DNA from: UBA1479 sp963976055
Lineage (GTDB): Bacteria; Pseudomonadota; Alphaproteobacteria; Rhodospirillales; Casp-alpha2
Length of the DNA stretch: 64,000 nucleotides
Direction: 5' to 3'
Assembly (NCBI GenBank): GCA_963976055.1
Contig: CAXBJB010000002.1
Location: 437,710-501,709 of the forward strand
Shown here in pieces: positions 44,469 to 53,178 of this stretch. The number at the start of each line of letters is the position of its first letter. Within the stretch, counting starts at the first letter, position 1. Position numbers and translations under genes: made by a program. The notes below the pieces were generated by a model. That model was not told where the DNA came from, searched no databases, and worked only from the letters and a program-made list of their open reading frames with translations.

Positions 44469-44559
44469 GCCGCGGTCCTTATGATACGTGCTGCTCGGGA
44501 TGACGGGTCCGGGGAAGGCGGGCCGCCTGTGCTCTGATAACGCCCCGGTTCCGCCGCCG

Positions 44560-46077
44560 CTACTCCTTTTTCGCCGCCGGCTTCTTTGCCGCGGGCTTCT
44601 TCTTGGCCGGCTCCTTGCCGTCGGCCGCGTCGTCCTTGGCCGCGGCCTTCTTCGGGGCAGCCTTCTTCTTGGCGGCGGGTTTCTTGGCTTCCTTGGCTTC
44701 GTCCTCTGCCTCGAGAACCTTGATCAGGTCTTCGAAGGAGGCCGGCTTTTCCGTCACCTGGGCCAGTTCGATGATGTAGTCGATGACCTTTTCCTCGAAC
44801 ACGGGCGCCTTGATCTGCTCCTGCGCCTGGGGATTGGAGCGGAAGAATTCCAGCACCTGCTGTTCCTGGCCCGGGTATTTCTGGGCTTCCTGGATCATGG
44901 CGCGGTTGACGTCTTCCGGCGACACCTGGATGGCGTTGGCGCGGCCGACTTCGGACAGCAACAGGCCCAGCTTGACCCGCCGTTCGGCGATGTCGCGGAA
45001 CTCGGCCTTGTGCTCCTCGTCCGACATGTCGTCATGATCGTGATCATGATCATGGTCATGGTCATGGTCATGATCGTGGTCGTGATCATGTTCGTGGGCG
45101 TGTTCCTGCTTACGCTGTTCCTCGAACTGGGCCCAGATGTTGTCGAACTCCATCTCCACCATCTTGGGCGGCATGTCGAAGTCGTGGTTGTCGGCCAGCT
45201 GGTCCAGCAGCACGCGCTTCACCTGCATGCGCGCCATCTGGTCGAACTCGCGGCGCTGGCCCTCGACGATACGGTCCTTCAGGGCGTCCAGACTTTCCAG
45301 GCCGGCCTTCTTGGCCAGCTCGTCGTCGATCGGCGCCGGCTTGGCCTCGCGGATTTCGTGGACCTTGACGTCGAACACGGCTTCCTTGCCGGCCAGGTCC
45401 TTGGCCGCGTATTCGGCGGGGAAGTTGACCTTGACCTCGATGTCGGTGCCGACCTCGACGCCGATCAACTGTTCCTCGAAGCCCGGAATGAACGAGCCGG
45501 AGCCCAACTCCAGGTGGTATCCATCGGCCTTGCCGCCGGCGAATTCGACGCCGTCCAGCTTGCCCACGAAATCGATGACGCAGACGTCGCCCGACTTGGT
45601 CTTGCGCTTGGCGGCGATCGGCTCGGACGTCTTATGGGCGTTGGCCAGATTCTCGAGGGTTTCCTCGACCTGCTTCTGATCCGGTTTCAGGACCAGCTTC
45701 TCAAGCTTCAGCTTGGAAAAGTCCATCGGCGTGATTTCGGGCAGGATGTCCACGGCCAGCGTGTATTCCAGGTCCTTGCCTTCGTCGAACGAGGTGATTT
45801 CGACCTGCGGCTGGGTCGCGGCACGGATGCCCTTCTCGGCCAGCGCCTGGGCGGAGGAATCATTCACCGCCTGATCCAGTATCTCGCCCAGGATCGACGG
45901 CCCGAAGCGCTTGCGCAGCAGACCAACCGGTACCTTGCCGGGCCGGAAACCGGGCAGCGAGGCCGATTGTGCGACTTCCTGAAGACGCAGGTTGATTTTC
46001 TCTTCAATGTCCTTGGCGGCTACGGTGACTTTCATCTCGCGGCTCAGGCCTTCGGATTTTGTCTCGACGACTTGCAT
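44560..46077 (-). CDS. tig: Trigger factor with an internal His-Asp tract
   Basis: Ribosome-bound chaperone. Ribosome-docking loop GFRPGKVP is at residues 43-50 and the FKBP-type PPIase domain at about 155-245. The ATG at 46077 (MQVVETKSEGLSREM) is a standard trigger-factor start, giving 505 residues against about 432 in E. coli. Two features explain the extra length: a run of alternating His and Asp (residues about 326-348) inside the C-terminal arm region, and a Lys/Ala-rich tail of about 50 residues. The tract could bind metal; this is inference. Confidence 0.95.
   Translation of the reverse strand: MQVVETKSEGLSREMKVTVAAKDIEEKINLRLQEVAQSASLPGFRPGKVPVGLLRKRFGPSILGEILDQAVNDSSAQALAEKGIRAATQPQVEITSFDEGKDLEYTLAVDILPEITPMDFSKLKLEKLVLKPDQKQVEETLENLANAHKTSEPIAAKRKTKSGDVCVIDFVGKLDGVEFAGGKADGYHLELGSGSFIPGFEEQLIGVEVGTDIEVKVNFPAEYAAKDLAGKEAVFDVKVHEIREAKPAPIDDELAKKAGLESLDALKDRIVEGQRREFDQMARMQVKRVLLDQLADNHDFDMPPKMVEMEFDNIWAQFEEQRKQEHAHEHDHDHDHDHDHDHDHDHDHDDMSDEEHKAEFRDIAERRVKLGLLLSEVGRANAIQVSPEDVNRAMIQEAQKYPGQEQQVLEFFRSNPQAQEQIKAPVFEEKVIDYIIELAQVTEKPASFEDLIKVLEAEDEAKEAKKPAAKKKAAPKKAAAKDDAADGKEPAKKKPAAKKPAAKKE
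45034..45102 (-). repeat. In-frame GAT/CAT-type microsatellite inside tig
   Basis: About eleven 6-bp units encoding His-Asp, with mixed synonymous codons (CAT/CAC, GAT/GAC). The codon mixture argues that the amino-acid pattern is kept by selection rather than by fresh slippage alone. Confidence 0.85.
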
Positions 46078-46264
46078 GGAACTCCCGTTTCGGAAATCTG
46101 CGGCGAAGCACCTAGATCGGCGCCGCCTGTAAAACACACTAGGATTAAGCTCTCAACTCCCGGGCGGATATATAGGCCGCCGCCCCGGACCCGGCAATGA
46201 TAAACGGCTGGTCGGAATAATCCCGCCTCCGAAACCGAAGGCGCAACCTCGCCATTTTGGAGGA

Positions 46265-46350
46265 TGGTGCGGGCGGAGGGACTTGAACCCCCACGGCCAA
46301 AGGCCACCAGGACCTAAACCTGACGCGTCTACCAATTCCGCCACGCCCGC
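46265..46350 (-). tRNA. tRNA-Leu (anticodon TAG)
   Basis: Long class II tRNA of 86 nt. Acceptor stem GCGGGCG/CGCCCGC, D-arm GTGGCGGAATTGGTAGACGC, anticodon loop TTTAGGT giving TAG, variable arm TGGCCTTTGGCCG, T-arm GGGGGTTCAAGTCCC, discriminator A, and encoded CCA (46267-46265). It is upstream of tig on the same strand. Confidence 0.96.
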
Positions 46351-46449
46351 CGACGCCGCCGGGATGCCCGACCAGCGAGCGGCGCGACTTTATCCATTCT
46401 GACCGCGATTACAACCGGGAAATCGGCCCCGCATCGGCGCCCCGCGGGC

Positions 46450-47877
46450 TCACCCCCGCAGGTGCGCCTTCACGCCCGAGGACATATCGACGCTGCCGGC
46501 GGAGGTATAGGCCTCGTGGTTGCCTTCGATGCGGCCCAGGTCATAGAGGTAGTTGACCATCAGCCCCGCCGACTGGGTCAGGCCCTTGTCCGAGGTATCG
46601 CCCAGCCAGTTCAGGCGTTCAAGCCGCGCCCCGTTGGACAGGTGGAAATGGGCCACCGGGTCGCGCGCGCGCCCGCCCCGGCCCTTTTCCTTGGCCAGGT
46701 AACGCGCCGCAAGGCGCGTCAGCGGCCCCTGCAGGGCGGCGGCCATGACGTCGTCCTTGATCCAGGCCGGGGTGTCGAGAACCGAAATCAGCGACCCCTT
46801 GGCCCCGCCCTTGCGCCCCGTGGCCGCGTTCAGCGCCTTGCGTTCCTCTGCCGAGAACAACTTGGGCTCGCCCTCTGCCAAAAGTTCGTTGAGCCAGTGG
46901 CGGAAGCCGGGAATCGGTGACAGGGTCGCGAAGGTCTTGATGTTCGGGAATTCCTGGGACAGCTGCTGCGCCACCCGCTTGATCAGGAAGTTGCCGAAGC
47001 TGATCCCCGCAAGGCCCTTCTGCGCGTTGGAGATGGAATAGAAGATCGCCGTGTCGGCGGCAGCCGGGTCGGTCGCCGGGGCGTTGGTGTCGAGCAGCGC
47101 CTGCACGTTGACCGCCATGCCGTTGACCAGGGCGACTTCGACGAAGATCAGGGGTTCGTCGGGCATACGCGGATGGAAGAAGGCATAGCAGCGGCGGTCG
47201 GAATCAAGCCGATTCTTGAGGTCTTCCCAGCCCTTGATGGCGTGCACAGCCTCGTAGGCGATCAGCTTTTCCAACAATGAAGCCGAAGAAGTATCCCAGG
47301 CGATCCGCCGCAATTCCAGGAAATCCACGTCGAACCAACTGGCCAAAAGGTCCCGCAGGTCGTGTTCCATGGCCTTCAGGCCCACGTCCGACTTGGCGAG
47401 CGGCAGCAGTTCCGCGCGCAGATCGACCAGGAACTTGACTCCATCGGGCAGCGCGTTGAACTGGGTCAGCAGCCGGCGCCAGGGCGCCTGCAGGCTGTTC
47501 TTGATGTCAATCTGGGCGTTCAGGCGCGCGGCGTCGCTGTCCGCCGCCTGGAACTTGCCGATGGCCGCCTCGACAGTCTTGGCGTCGGTGCCGAAATTGC
47601 CGGCCATGAGGCGCAGAAACTTTTCGCGCCCGCCCTTGTCCAGGGCGAGATAGACCCGGCCGAGGGCCGCCGCCTTGGTCCGCGCCGAAACCTCGCCGCC
47701 CTTGTTGTCCAGGCATTCCTGCATCTGTTCCAGGATGCGCCCGGCGTCCTCATCCGGCAGGTTGGGGCGCGTGCTCGCGGCGTCCTCGTCGTAGGACGAT
47801 CCGGCGATGGACTGCCACCCCCGGCGCAGATTGGCCAGGGTTCGGTCGAGGAAACTGCTCGGTTTATGTTCGGTCAT
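46450..47877 (-). CDS. Malonyl-CoA decarboxylase
   Basis: Single-chain MCD (MatA/MLYCD family) turning malonyl-CoA into acetyl-CoA. The N-terminal helical domain covers about residues 1-190; the C-terminal acetyltransferase-fold domain has CYAFFHPRMPDEPLIFVEVA, FYSISNAQKGLAGISFGNFL and TFATLSPIPGFRHWL. The last of these holds catalytic Ser/Thr residues, and the catalytic His is in the DPVAHFHLSNGARLERLNW region. It has 475 residues from ATG 47877. No malonate transporter or matB gene is adjacent, so it may serve fatty-acid metabolism rather than malonate growth. Confidence 0.93.
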   Translation of the reverse strand: MTEHKPSSFLDRTLANLRRGWQSIAGSSYDEDAASTRPNLPDEDAGRILEQMQECLDNKGGEVSARTKAAALGRVYLALDKGGREKFLRLMAGNFGTDAKTVEAAIGKFQAADSDAARLNAQIDIKNSLQAPWRRLLTQFNALPDGVKFLVDLRAELLPLAKSDVGLKAMEHDLRDLLASWFDVDFLELRRIAWDTSSASLLEKLIAYEAVHAIKGWEDLKNRLDSDRRCYAFFHPRMPDEPLIFVEVALVNGMAVNVQALLDTNAPATDPAAADTAIFYSISNAQKGLAGISFGNFLIKRVAQQLSQEFPNIKTFATLSPIPGFRHWLNELLAEGEPKLFSAEERKALNAATGRKGGAKGSLISVLDTPAWIKDDVMAAALQGPLTRLAARYLAKEKGRGGRARDPVAHFHLSNGARLERLNWLGDTSDKGLTQSAGLMVNYLYDLGRIEGNHEAYTSAGSVDMSSGVKAHLRG

Positions 47878-47909
47878 CAAAACCCTTTCAAAGGTACGCA
47901 GGCATCCCG

Positions 47910-49460
47910 CTAAACCTGTTCGCTTTTGCTGGCCGGTTCAAGAGGCAAATGGGTGAAAATATGCCCGGGCACACCACCCGCCACGCCCCCCGGCAAGGCA
48001 TGCACGATGCCCGGCAGAAGACCGGGAATATCCTCGGCGATCAGGCCGTGGCCAATACACTGCGCCGCCGCCGCGTGCAGCCAGACCGCCGCGCAGGCGG
48101 CCGGAAACGGCGCCATGCCCTGGGCCAGAAGCCCCGCCGTGATACCGGCCAGCACGTCGCCGGTGCCCGCGGTGGCCAGATGGGGCGAGGCGTTGGCGTT
48201 GATCACGGCGCGGCCGTCGGGGGCCGCGATGACCGTGTCGAAACCCTTCAGCAGAACCACCGCGCCGGACGTCCGGGCGGCTTGGCGCGCGCGGCCCAGC
48301 CGGTCGCCGTCGCCTGCGAACACGCGGGCGAATTCACCGCCATGGGGGGTGATCACGCAGTTACCGTGCAAGGCCGACAGCAGGGCATCGGGGGCGTCCG
48401 CGAAGGCGGAAATGCCGTCGGCGTCCAGCACCACGGGCTTGCCCGTGGCCAGCGCCGCCAGGACCCGCGTGCGGGTATCCGGTCCCGGCCCGTTGCCGGG
48501 TCCGACAACCAGGGTCTTGTTGCCGTCCTGGACGTAGGTTCCGTACATGGCCGCGTCGTCCATGGGCCGAACCAGCACGCCGGGCGCTCCGGCACGGAAT
48601 GTTCCCGTGTCCTCGGGCCGGCAGGCGATGGACACGATCCCCGCCCCGGCCCGCCGGGCCCCGTCGGCAGCCAGGCGGGGGGCGCCCGGCATGGTGCCCG
48701 AACCCCAAATTACGACGTGCCCCCGCGTGTACTTGTGGTCGCCCGGCCCCGGATGGGGAAAGGCGGGCCACCAGATGTCGGCGCTGTTGACCCAGGTATC
48801 GGGGGCCTGGGCCGCGACCACGGCGTCGGGGATGCCGATGTCGGCGACCCGCACGGCACCGCAGAAATCCCGCCCCGGACGCAGGAAATGTCCCGGCTTG
48901 CGGCGGCAGAAGGTCACCGTTTCCCGGGCCTTTATGGCCGCTCCGGCAACGGCGCCGGTGTCGCCCATGACGCCCGACGGGATATCCACGGCAAGGATAT
49001 CCGCCGATGCTGCGTTGAGGGTTTCCGCCACGGCCGCCGCGACGCCGTCGAGCGGGCGCGCAAGGCCCGCCCCGAACAGCGCATCGACGACCCCTGCCCC
49101 CGCCGGATCGAAGCCTGCCGTCAACTCTTCCACCGCGCCGGTCCAGCGGCCCGCCGCCAGGGCGGCATCCCCCCGCAATCCGTCCCGCGCGCCCAGCAGG
49201 TAAAGCCGCACCTCGGCCCCCTTGTCCTTCAGGAGACGCGCCGCCACGAAGCCGTCGCCGCCGTTGTTGCCCGGACCGCACAAAACAGCCACCGGCCGTC
49301 CGTTGAACAAGGTCCGGGCACGGTCGGCGACGGCGGCTCCCGCCGTTTCCATCAGGTCGATACCGGGAGTGCCGCCCGCGATGGTCGCGGCATCGGCCTG
49401 CGCCATCTGACCGACCCGGAGCAATGCCGCCGGCAACCAGGGCGTGCTTTCCATCGTCAT
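47910..49460 (-). CDS. nnrD: Bifunctional NAD(P)HX epimerase/dehydratase
   Basis: Metabolite-repair enzyme: the N-terminal NnrE/YjeF_N domain epimerises hydrated NAD(P)H (motif LCGPGNNGGDGFVAARLL), and the C-terminal carbohydrate-kinase-fold domain (about residues 235-500) is the ADP-dependent dehydratase (NCVITPHGGEFARVFAG, GTGDVLAGITAGLLAQG). It has about 516 residues from ATG 49460; an ATG two codons later and a TTG at 49475 are possible. Divergently arranged with the downstream kinase gene on the other strand. Confidence 0.93.
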   Translation of the reverse strand: MTMESTPWLPAALLRVGQMAQADAATIAGGTPGIDLMETAGAAVADRARTLFNGRPVAVLCGPGNNGGDGFVAARLLKDKGAEVRLYLLGARDGLRGDAALAAGRWTGAVEELTAGFDPAGAGVVDALFGAGLARPLDGVAAAVAETLNAASADILAVDIPSGVMGDTGAVAGAAIKARETVTFCRRKPGHFLRPGRDFCGAVRVADIGIPDAVVAAQAPDTWVNSADIWWPAFPHPGPGDHKYTRGHVVIWGSGTMPGAPRLAADGARRAGAGIVSIACRPEDTGTFRAGAPGVLVRPMDDAAMYGTYVQDGNKTLVVGPGNGPGPDTRTRVLAALATGKPVVLDADGISAFADAPDALLSALHGNCVITPHGGEFARVFAGDGDRLGRARQAARTSGAVVLLKGFDTVIAAPDGRAVINANASPHLATAGTGDVLAGITAGLLAQGMAPFPAACAAVWLHAAAAQCIGHGLIAEDIPGLLPGIVHALPGGVAGGVPGHIFTHLPLEPASKSEQV

Positions 49461-49597
49461 TTCATACACCGACAATTCACGATCTTCACGTTATACTCCG
49501 GAAAAGGACAAAACGGCGGGAGAATCCCGGAGTCCGACAGACCCCATCGATCGTTTTTGGTGTCGGCGATGGGCCTGCATACTCCGTTATAATTTAC

Positions 49598-50956
49598 ATG
49601 AAAAAATACACATACTACTTTGTTGTTACGTTCCTTTTTGTCGTTTTATGGGAAATATTCGGGGCGCCGAGATTGCTTCCGGAGACGGACGTCGATACAT
49701 GGCGTCCGCTGACCACGGCCCTGGTGGCCGCCCTCGCCGCCGCCACCGCCCTTGCCCTGTCGCGCCAGATCGCGTCGCGCCGATCCCCGCCGCCGGAACT
49801 GGCCGGCCCACTGGTTGGCAACTTGAACGACGACGATTGGTGGCGCTTCATCTTCGCCGCCGCCGATTGGTTCTGGGAAACGGACACCGAACATCGTTTC
49901 ACCTTCGTTTCCGACCGGCTGTTGAGCACCTACGGCCTGTCGCCGGAGAACCTGATCGGCCAAACGCGCGAGGCCATCGCCGTGATCCGGGGCCCCGCAC
50001 AGCGCATCGCCTTCGAGCAGCACCGGGCGGATCTCGCCGAACGGCGGCCGTTCCGGGACTTCGAATACGGCCTGATCGACGGCAAGGGCAACCTCCGCTA
50101 TGCCCGGATCAGCGGCGCCCCCGTGTTCGCCGACGACGGCGCGTTTGTCGGCTACCGGGGCTTTGCCCGCGACGTGACCCGCGAATGGCAGTCGGATCAG
50201 GCGCTGCGCACGGCCAAGGAAGAAGCCGAACTGGCCAACCGGGCGAAGACCGAATTTCTCGCCAACATGAGTCACGAACTGCGCACGCCGTTGAATTCCA
50301 TCATCGGGTTTTCCGACATCCTGGTGAACGAGACCTTCGGCACCATGAACGTGCCCCAGTACAAGGAATACGCCGGCGACATCAACGACGCCGGCAAGCA
50401 TCTGCTGCAATTGATCAACGACCTTCTGGACCTGGCCCGCATCGAACGCGGCCAGATGAGCCTGAACGAACAGCGCCTGGACCTGAGGCTGGTCTTCAAT
50501 TCCTGCCACCGCCTGGTGCGCGAACGCGCGCTCGAGGCCGGGGTCTCGCTGATGGTCGACTGCCCCACCGACCTGCCGCCCCTGATGGCCGACGAACTGC
50601 GGGTCAAACAGGCGCTGGTCAACCTGCTGTCCAACGCCATCAAGTTCACGGAACAAGGAGGGGCGGTCTCCGTCGTGGCGCGCCGGCAGGGCGACGGCGC
50701 CATACGGTTGACCGTGTCCGACACGGGGATCGGCATTTCGCCCGAGGACATGGCCGTGGCGCTGTCCGAATTCGGGCAGGTCGACGGCTCCCTGACCCGC
50801 AAGCACGAAGGTACCGGCCTGGGCCTGACCCTGTCGCGCAAACTGATCGAACTGCATGGCGGCGTGCTGAAAATGGAAAGCGAGGTCGGCCAGGGAACGT
50901 CGGCCCATCTTGTGTTTCCGGTGGCGCGCAGCCTGCCCTTGCCCGACGCCTCCTAA
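49598..50956 (+). CDS. Membrane histidine kinase with PAS sensor domain
   Basis: A 452-residue sensor kinase. Two membrane segments (about residues 5-22 and 38-54), a cytoplasmic PAS domain (about 84-195, WRFIFAAADWFWETDTEHRF), a short coiled linker, HisKA with phospho-acceptor His226 (ANMSHELRTPLNSIIGFSDI), then HATPase_c with the N box (NLLSNAIKFTEQGG), G1 box (SDTGIGI) and G2 box (HEGTGLGLTLSRKL). The ATG at 49598 is chosen since an upstream frame would overlap nnrD antisense. No response-regulator gene is adjacent, so the partner is unknown (orphan kinase; PleC/DivJ-like architecture possible). Confidence 0.9.
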   Translation: MKKYTYYFVVTFLFVVLWEIFGAPRLLPETDVDTWRPLTTALVAALAAATALALSRQIASRRSPPPELAGPLVGNLNDDDWWRFIFAAADWFWETDTEHRFTFVSDRLLSTYGLSPENLIGQTREAIAVIRGPAQRIAFEQHRADLAERRPFRDFEYGLIDGKGNLRYARISGAPVFADDGAFVGYRGFARDVTREWQSDQALRTAKEEAELANRAKTEFLANMSHELRTPLNSIIGFSDILVNETFGTMNVPQYKEYAGDINDAGKHLLQLINDLLDLARIERGQMSLNEQRLDLRLVFNSCHRLVRERALEAGVSLMVDCPTDLPPLMADELRVKQALVNLLSNAIKFTEQGGAVSVVARRQGDGAIRLTVSDTGIGISPEDMAVALSEFGQVDGSLTRKHEGTGLGLTLSRKLIELHGGVLKMESEVGQGTSAHLVFPVARSLPLPDAS

Positions 50957-51034
50957 AAAGTGCCCAAGCCGCCGTTTCCGTCCCCTCAAGGCCGCGCTAC
51001 ACTCCCCGACCATCGACACAACCGGAAGACCGCC

Positions 51035-51511
51035 ATGATCAGCGCCGCCGCCACCCTTCACGTCCTTGCCGCCGTCGTCTGGGTCGGCGGCATGTTCTTC
51101 GCCTATCTGGTGCTGCGTCCCGCCGTGGGCGGCATCGCCCCGCCGCCGGAGCGTCTGAAGCTATGGGATCGGGTGTTTGGCCGGTTTTTTCTCTGGGTCT
51201 GGGCCACCGTGCTGATCCTGCCGGTGTCCGGCTATGCCGTGATCGCCCTGCAGTACGGGACCTTCGCCGCCGCCCCCATCCATATTCATTGGATGCACGG
51301 CATCGGTTGGGTCATGAACGCCCTGTTCATCTATCTGTTCTTCGCCCCCTACCGCACCTTCCAGGGTGCTGTCGCGGCCCAGGACTGGCCGACGGGGGCC
51401 GCCAGCCTGAACGTCATCCGCCGCATCGTCGCGATCAACCTGGTACTCGGCCTGATCACGGCGGCCCTGGGGGCTTCGGGCCGCTACTGGGCCTGGGTGC
51501 CCGGCAGCTGA
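51035..51511 (+). CDS. CopD-like integral membrane protein
   Basis: A 158-residue protein of four hydrophobic segments with conserved-looking His residues in ATLHVLAAVVWVGGMFFAYLV and IHIHWMHGIGWVMNALFIYL, matching the CopD/DUF2269-type fold (the helical domain also seen in heme-associated membrane proteins). Whether it handles copper or heme cannot be told. It lies 78 bp after the kinase gene on the same strand. Confidence 0.75.
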   Translation: MISAAATLHVLAAVVWVGGMFFAYLVLRPAVGGIAPPPERLKLWDRVFGRFFLWVWATVLILPVSGYAVIALQYGTFAAAPIHIHWMHGIGWVMNALFIYLFFAPYRTFQGAVAAQDWPTGAASLNVIRRIVAINLVLGLITAALGASGRYWAWVPGS

Positions 51512-51522
51512 CACGGCCCATG

Positions 51523-51552
51523 AAAAAGGCCGCCGGGGGGAAGCCGGCGGCC
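51523..51552 (-). terminator. Intrinsic terminator of the small Lys/Ala/Pro gene
   Basis: On the minus strand GGCCGCCGG-CTTCCCC-CCGGCGGCC is a 9-bp GC stem followed by TTTTTC. It is 47 bp after the stop of the 37-residue gene at 51599 and may also slow convergent transcription from the CopD-like gene. Confidence 0.75.
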
Positions 51553-51598
51553 CTGTTCATCGATCAGGCGGCCGTGAGGGCGGCCGCCGCGACCGAAA

Positions 51599-51712
51599 TT
51601 ACTTTTTCTTCGCAGGCGCCGCCGGCTTGGCGGCCGGCTTGCTGACGGCGGGTTTCGCGGCCGGTTTGGCAGCGGCGGAGGTCGCGGGTTTGGTGCGGGA
51701 AAACATGCTCAT
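51599..51712 (-). CDS. Small Lys/Ala/Pro-rich basic protein (37 residues)
   Basis: The protein reads MSMFSRTKPATSAAA followed by repeats of KPAAKPA and ends KPAAPAKKK. GAGGAAA stands just before ATG 51712; with the ATG at 51706 the spacing is better and gives 35 residues. The composition is like the tails of histone-H1-like and AlgP-type proteins and of trigger factor in this same window, suggesting nucleic-acid binding, but this is inference. A dedicated terminator follows and the flanking 5' region is AT-rich, both supporting a real gene. Confidence 0.6.
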   Translation of the reverse strand: MSMFSRTKPATSAAAKPAAKPAVSKPAAKPAAPAKKK

Positions 51713-51849
51713 TTTCCTCAAAAATCGCCGGGATGCCCCGGCGCGGTGACCGGCTCATTGCCGGCAGGGGAATAAATACCTGATATCAATAAGCCGAAAT
51801 AACGAATTCTTTTGCAGTTTAATATTCGTAATTTAGATACAAATACCCG

Positions 51850-52881
51850 TCAGCCCAGTTCCCCCCGCACCATGGCCGCCCCGTCGACCATCGCCTTCAG
51901 TTTGCCGAAGGCGACCTCGCGCGGCAGGTACTTCATGCCGCAATCCGGCGCCGCGATCAGGCGGTCCGGGGCGATATGCTTCAAGGCGCCACGCAGGCGG
52001 TCGGCGACCGTCTCCGCCGTCTCGACCTCTTCCGTGCCCAGGCTGAGCACCCCGAACAGGATTTTCTTACTCGGTAGTTTTTCCAGGATCGCAGGATCGA
52101 GGTTGGGCTGCGCCGCCTCAATGGAGATCGCCCCCGCCGAACACGCGTCCAATTGCGGCAGGAACGAATAGCCCACGGGCTTGTCCTTGACCACATAGGC
52201 ATAGCCGAAGCAGAGATGCACCACGGTCTCCCCCTCGATGCCGTCCAGGGCCTGGTCGATGGCGGACACGCCGAATTTTTCGGCCTCTTCCGGATTAGCC
52301 TGCATGTAGGGCTCGTCGATCTGGATGACGTCGGCGCCGGCGGCCTTGAGATCGCGGATTTCTTCATTCACCGCCTTGGCATAGGCCGAAATCAGGGCCG
52401 CCGTGTCGCCGTAGTGTTCATCCTTGGCCAGCTTGGCCATGGTAAAGGCGCCAGGGATGGTGATCTTGATCGGGCGGTCCGTATGGGCGCGCAGGAAGGC
52501 CACGTCGCGCACCTGCACGGGCGTGGTGCGCCTGATCGCGCCGACCACGCGCGGCACGGGCACGGCAACGCCGCGCCGGTTGGGCACCATGGCCGGGTTG
52601 TCTATGTCGATGCCCTCAAGTGCGTTGGCGAAGCGGTTGAAATAACTTTCGCGGCGGATTTCCCCGTCGGACAGGATGTCGATCCCGGCCCGTTCCTGGT
52701 CGTGGATGGCGGTCAGGGTGGCGTCGTCCTGGGCTTCGTCCAGTTCGTCGGCCGCGACCTTCCACACATCCTTCATGCGCACGCGCGGCGGGGCGGAGCC
52801 CAGCATCTTGTCCTTGTCGACCAGCCAGGCCGGCTGCGGGTAGCTGCCGACGAGCGTCGTCGGAATCAGTTTGTTGGTCAT
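51850..52881 (-). CDS. MetE-like single-domain methyltransferase (cobalamin-independent methionine synthase family)
   Basis: 343 residues covering only the catalytic C-terminal (beta/alpha)8 domain of MetE. The zinc ligands fit the family: His and Cys in VVHLCFGYA, a Glu in the downstream strand, and the last Cys in IAAPDCGMKYLPRE. Further marks are TTLVGSYPQP at the start, SDGEIRRESYF, and QIDEPYM. Lacking the N-terminal half, it would need a methyl donor other than that handled by full MetE (short core-MetE enzymes are known to use methyl-corrinoids). The substrate is not known here. Confidence 0.85.
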   Translation of the reverse strand: MTNKLIPTTLVGSYPQPAWLVDKDKMLGSAPPRVRMKDVWKVAADELDEAQDDATLTAIHDQERAGIDILSDGEIRRESYFNRFANALEGIDIDNPAMVPNRRGVAVPVPRVVGAIRRTTPVQVRDVAFLRAHTDRPIKITIPGAFTMAKLAKDEHYGDTAALISAYAKAVNEEIRDLKAAGADVIQIDEPYMQANPEEAEKFGVSAIDQALDGIEGETVVHLCFGYAYVVKDKPVGYSFLPQLDACSAGAISIEAAQPNLDPAILEKLPSKKILFGVLSLGTEEVETAETVADRLRGALKHIAPDRLIAAPDCGMKYLPREVAFGKLKAMVDGAAMVRGELG

Positions 52882-52916
52882 GGGTATACTTCCCTTGCAT
52901 TTATTCAGCCCCAGCT

Positions 52917-53178
52917 TAGAGCCTATCCTCTTGATACGGAATCGCTGAGACGGCGAAGGACGTGCTCTGCCAGGAAGGCGGCGCGCAGCGCTGCGGGGTC
53001 ATCGGAAGCGCCGCCTGACGCCGCCAGAGCGCGTCATCCGCCGCCTGCGGTCGGTTGTCCGGGGTTCCGGCGTCGTCGAGGCCGCTCGCCGATGCCCCGC
53101 ATCGCCGTCACGTCCTCTCCTATCCGGAAACCCGGACAACCGATCTCAGCCGCTTCCGTATCAAGATGATAGGCTCTA
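52917..53178. repeat. Nested inverted-repeat element between the MetE-like and OsmC-fusion genes
   Basis: Outer arms 52917-52950 and 53144-53178 are inverted copies (TAGAGCCTATC-TCTTGATACGG at the left) with about four differences. Inner arms 53052-53070 and 53124-53142 (CGGTTGTCCGGGGTTCCGG and its complement) differ at one base. About 100 bp, itself rich in GGCGGCG/CGCCGCC hairpins, separates the outer and inner left arms. No coding frame fits. The right arm contains the stop codon of the hydrolase-OsmC gene. Confidence 0.8.

Noticed and set aside
49444..51645. 733-codon plus-strand frame overlapping the PAS kinase and CopD-like genes
   Set aside because: It is a different frame of the same strand full of Arg and Gly, a shadow of the kinase; the kinase frame has all catalytic motifs.
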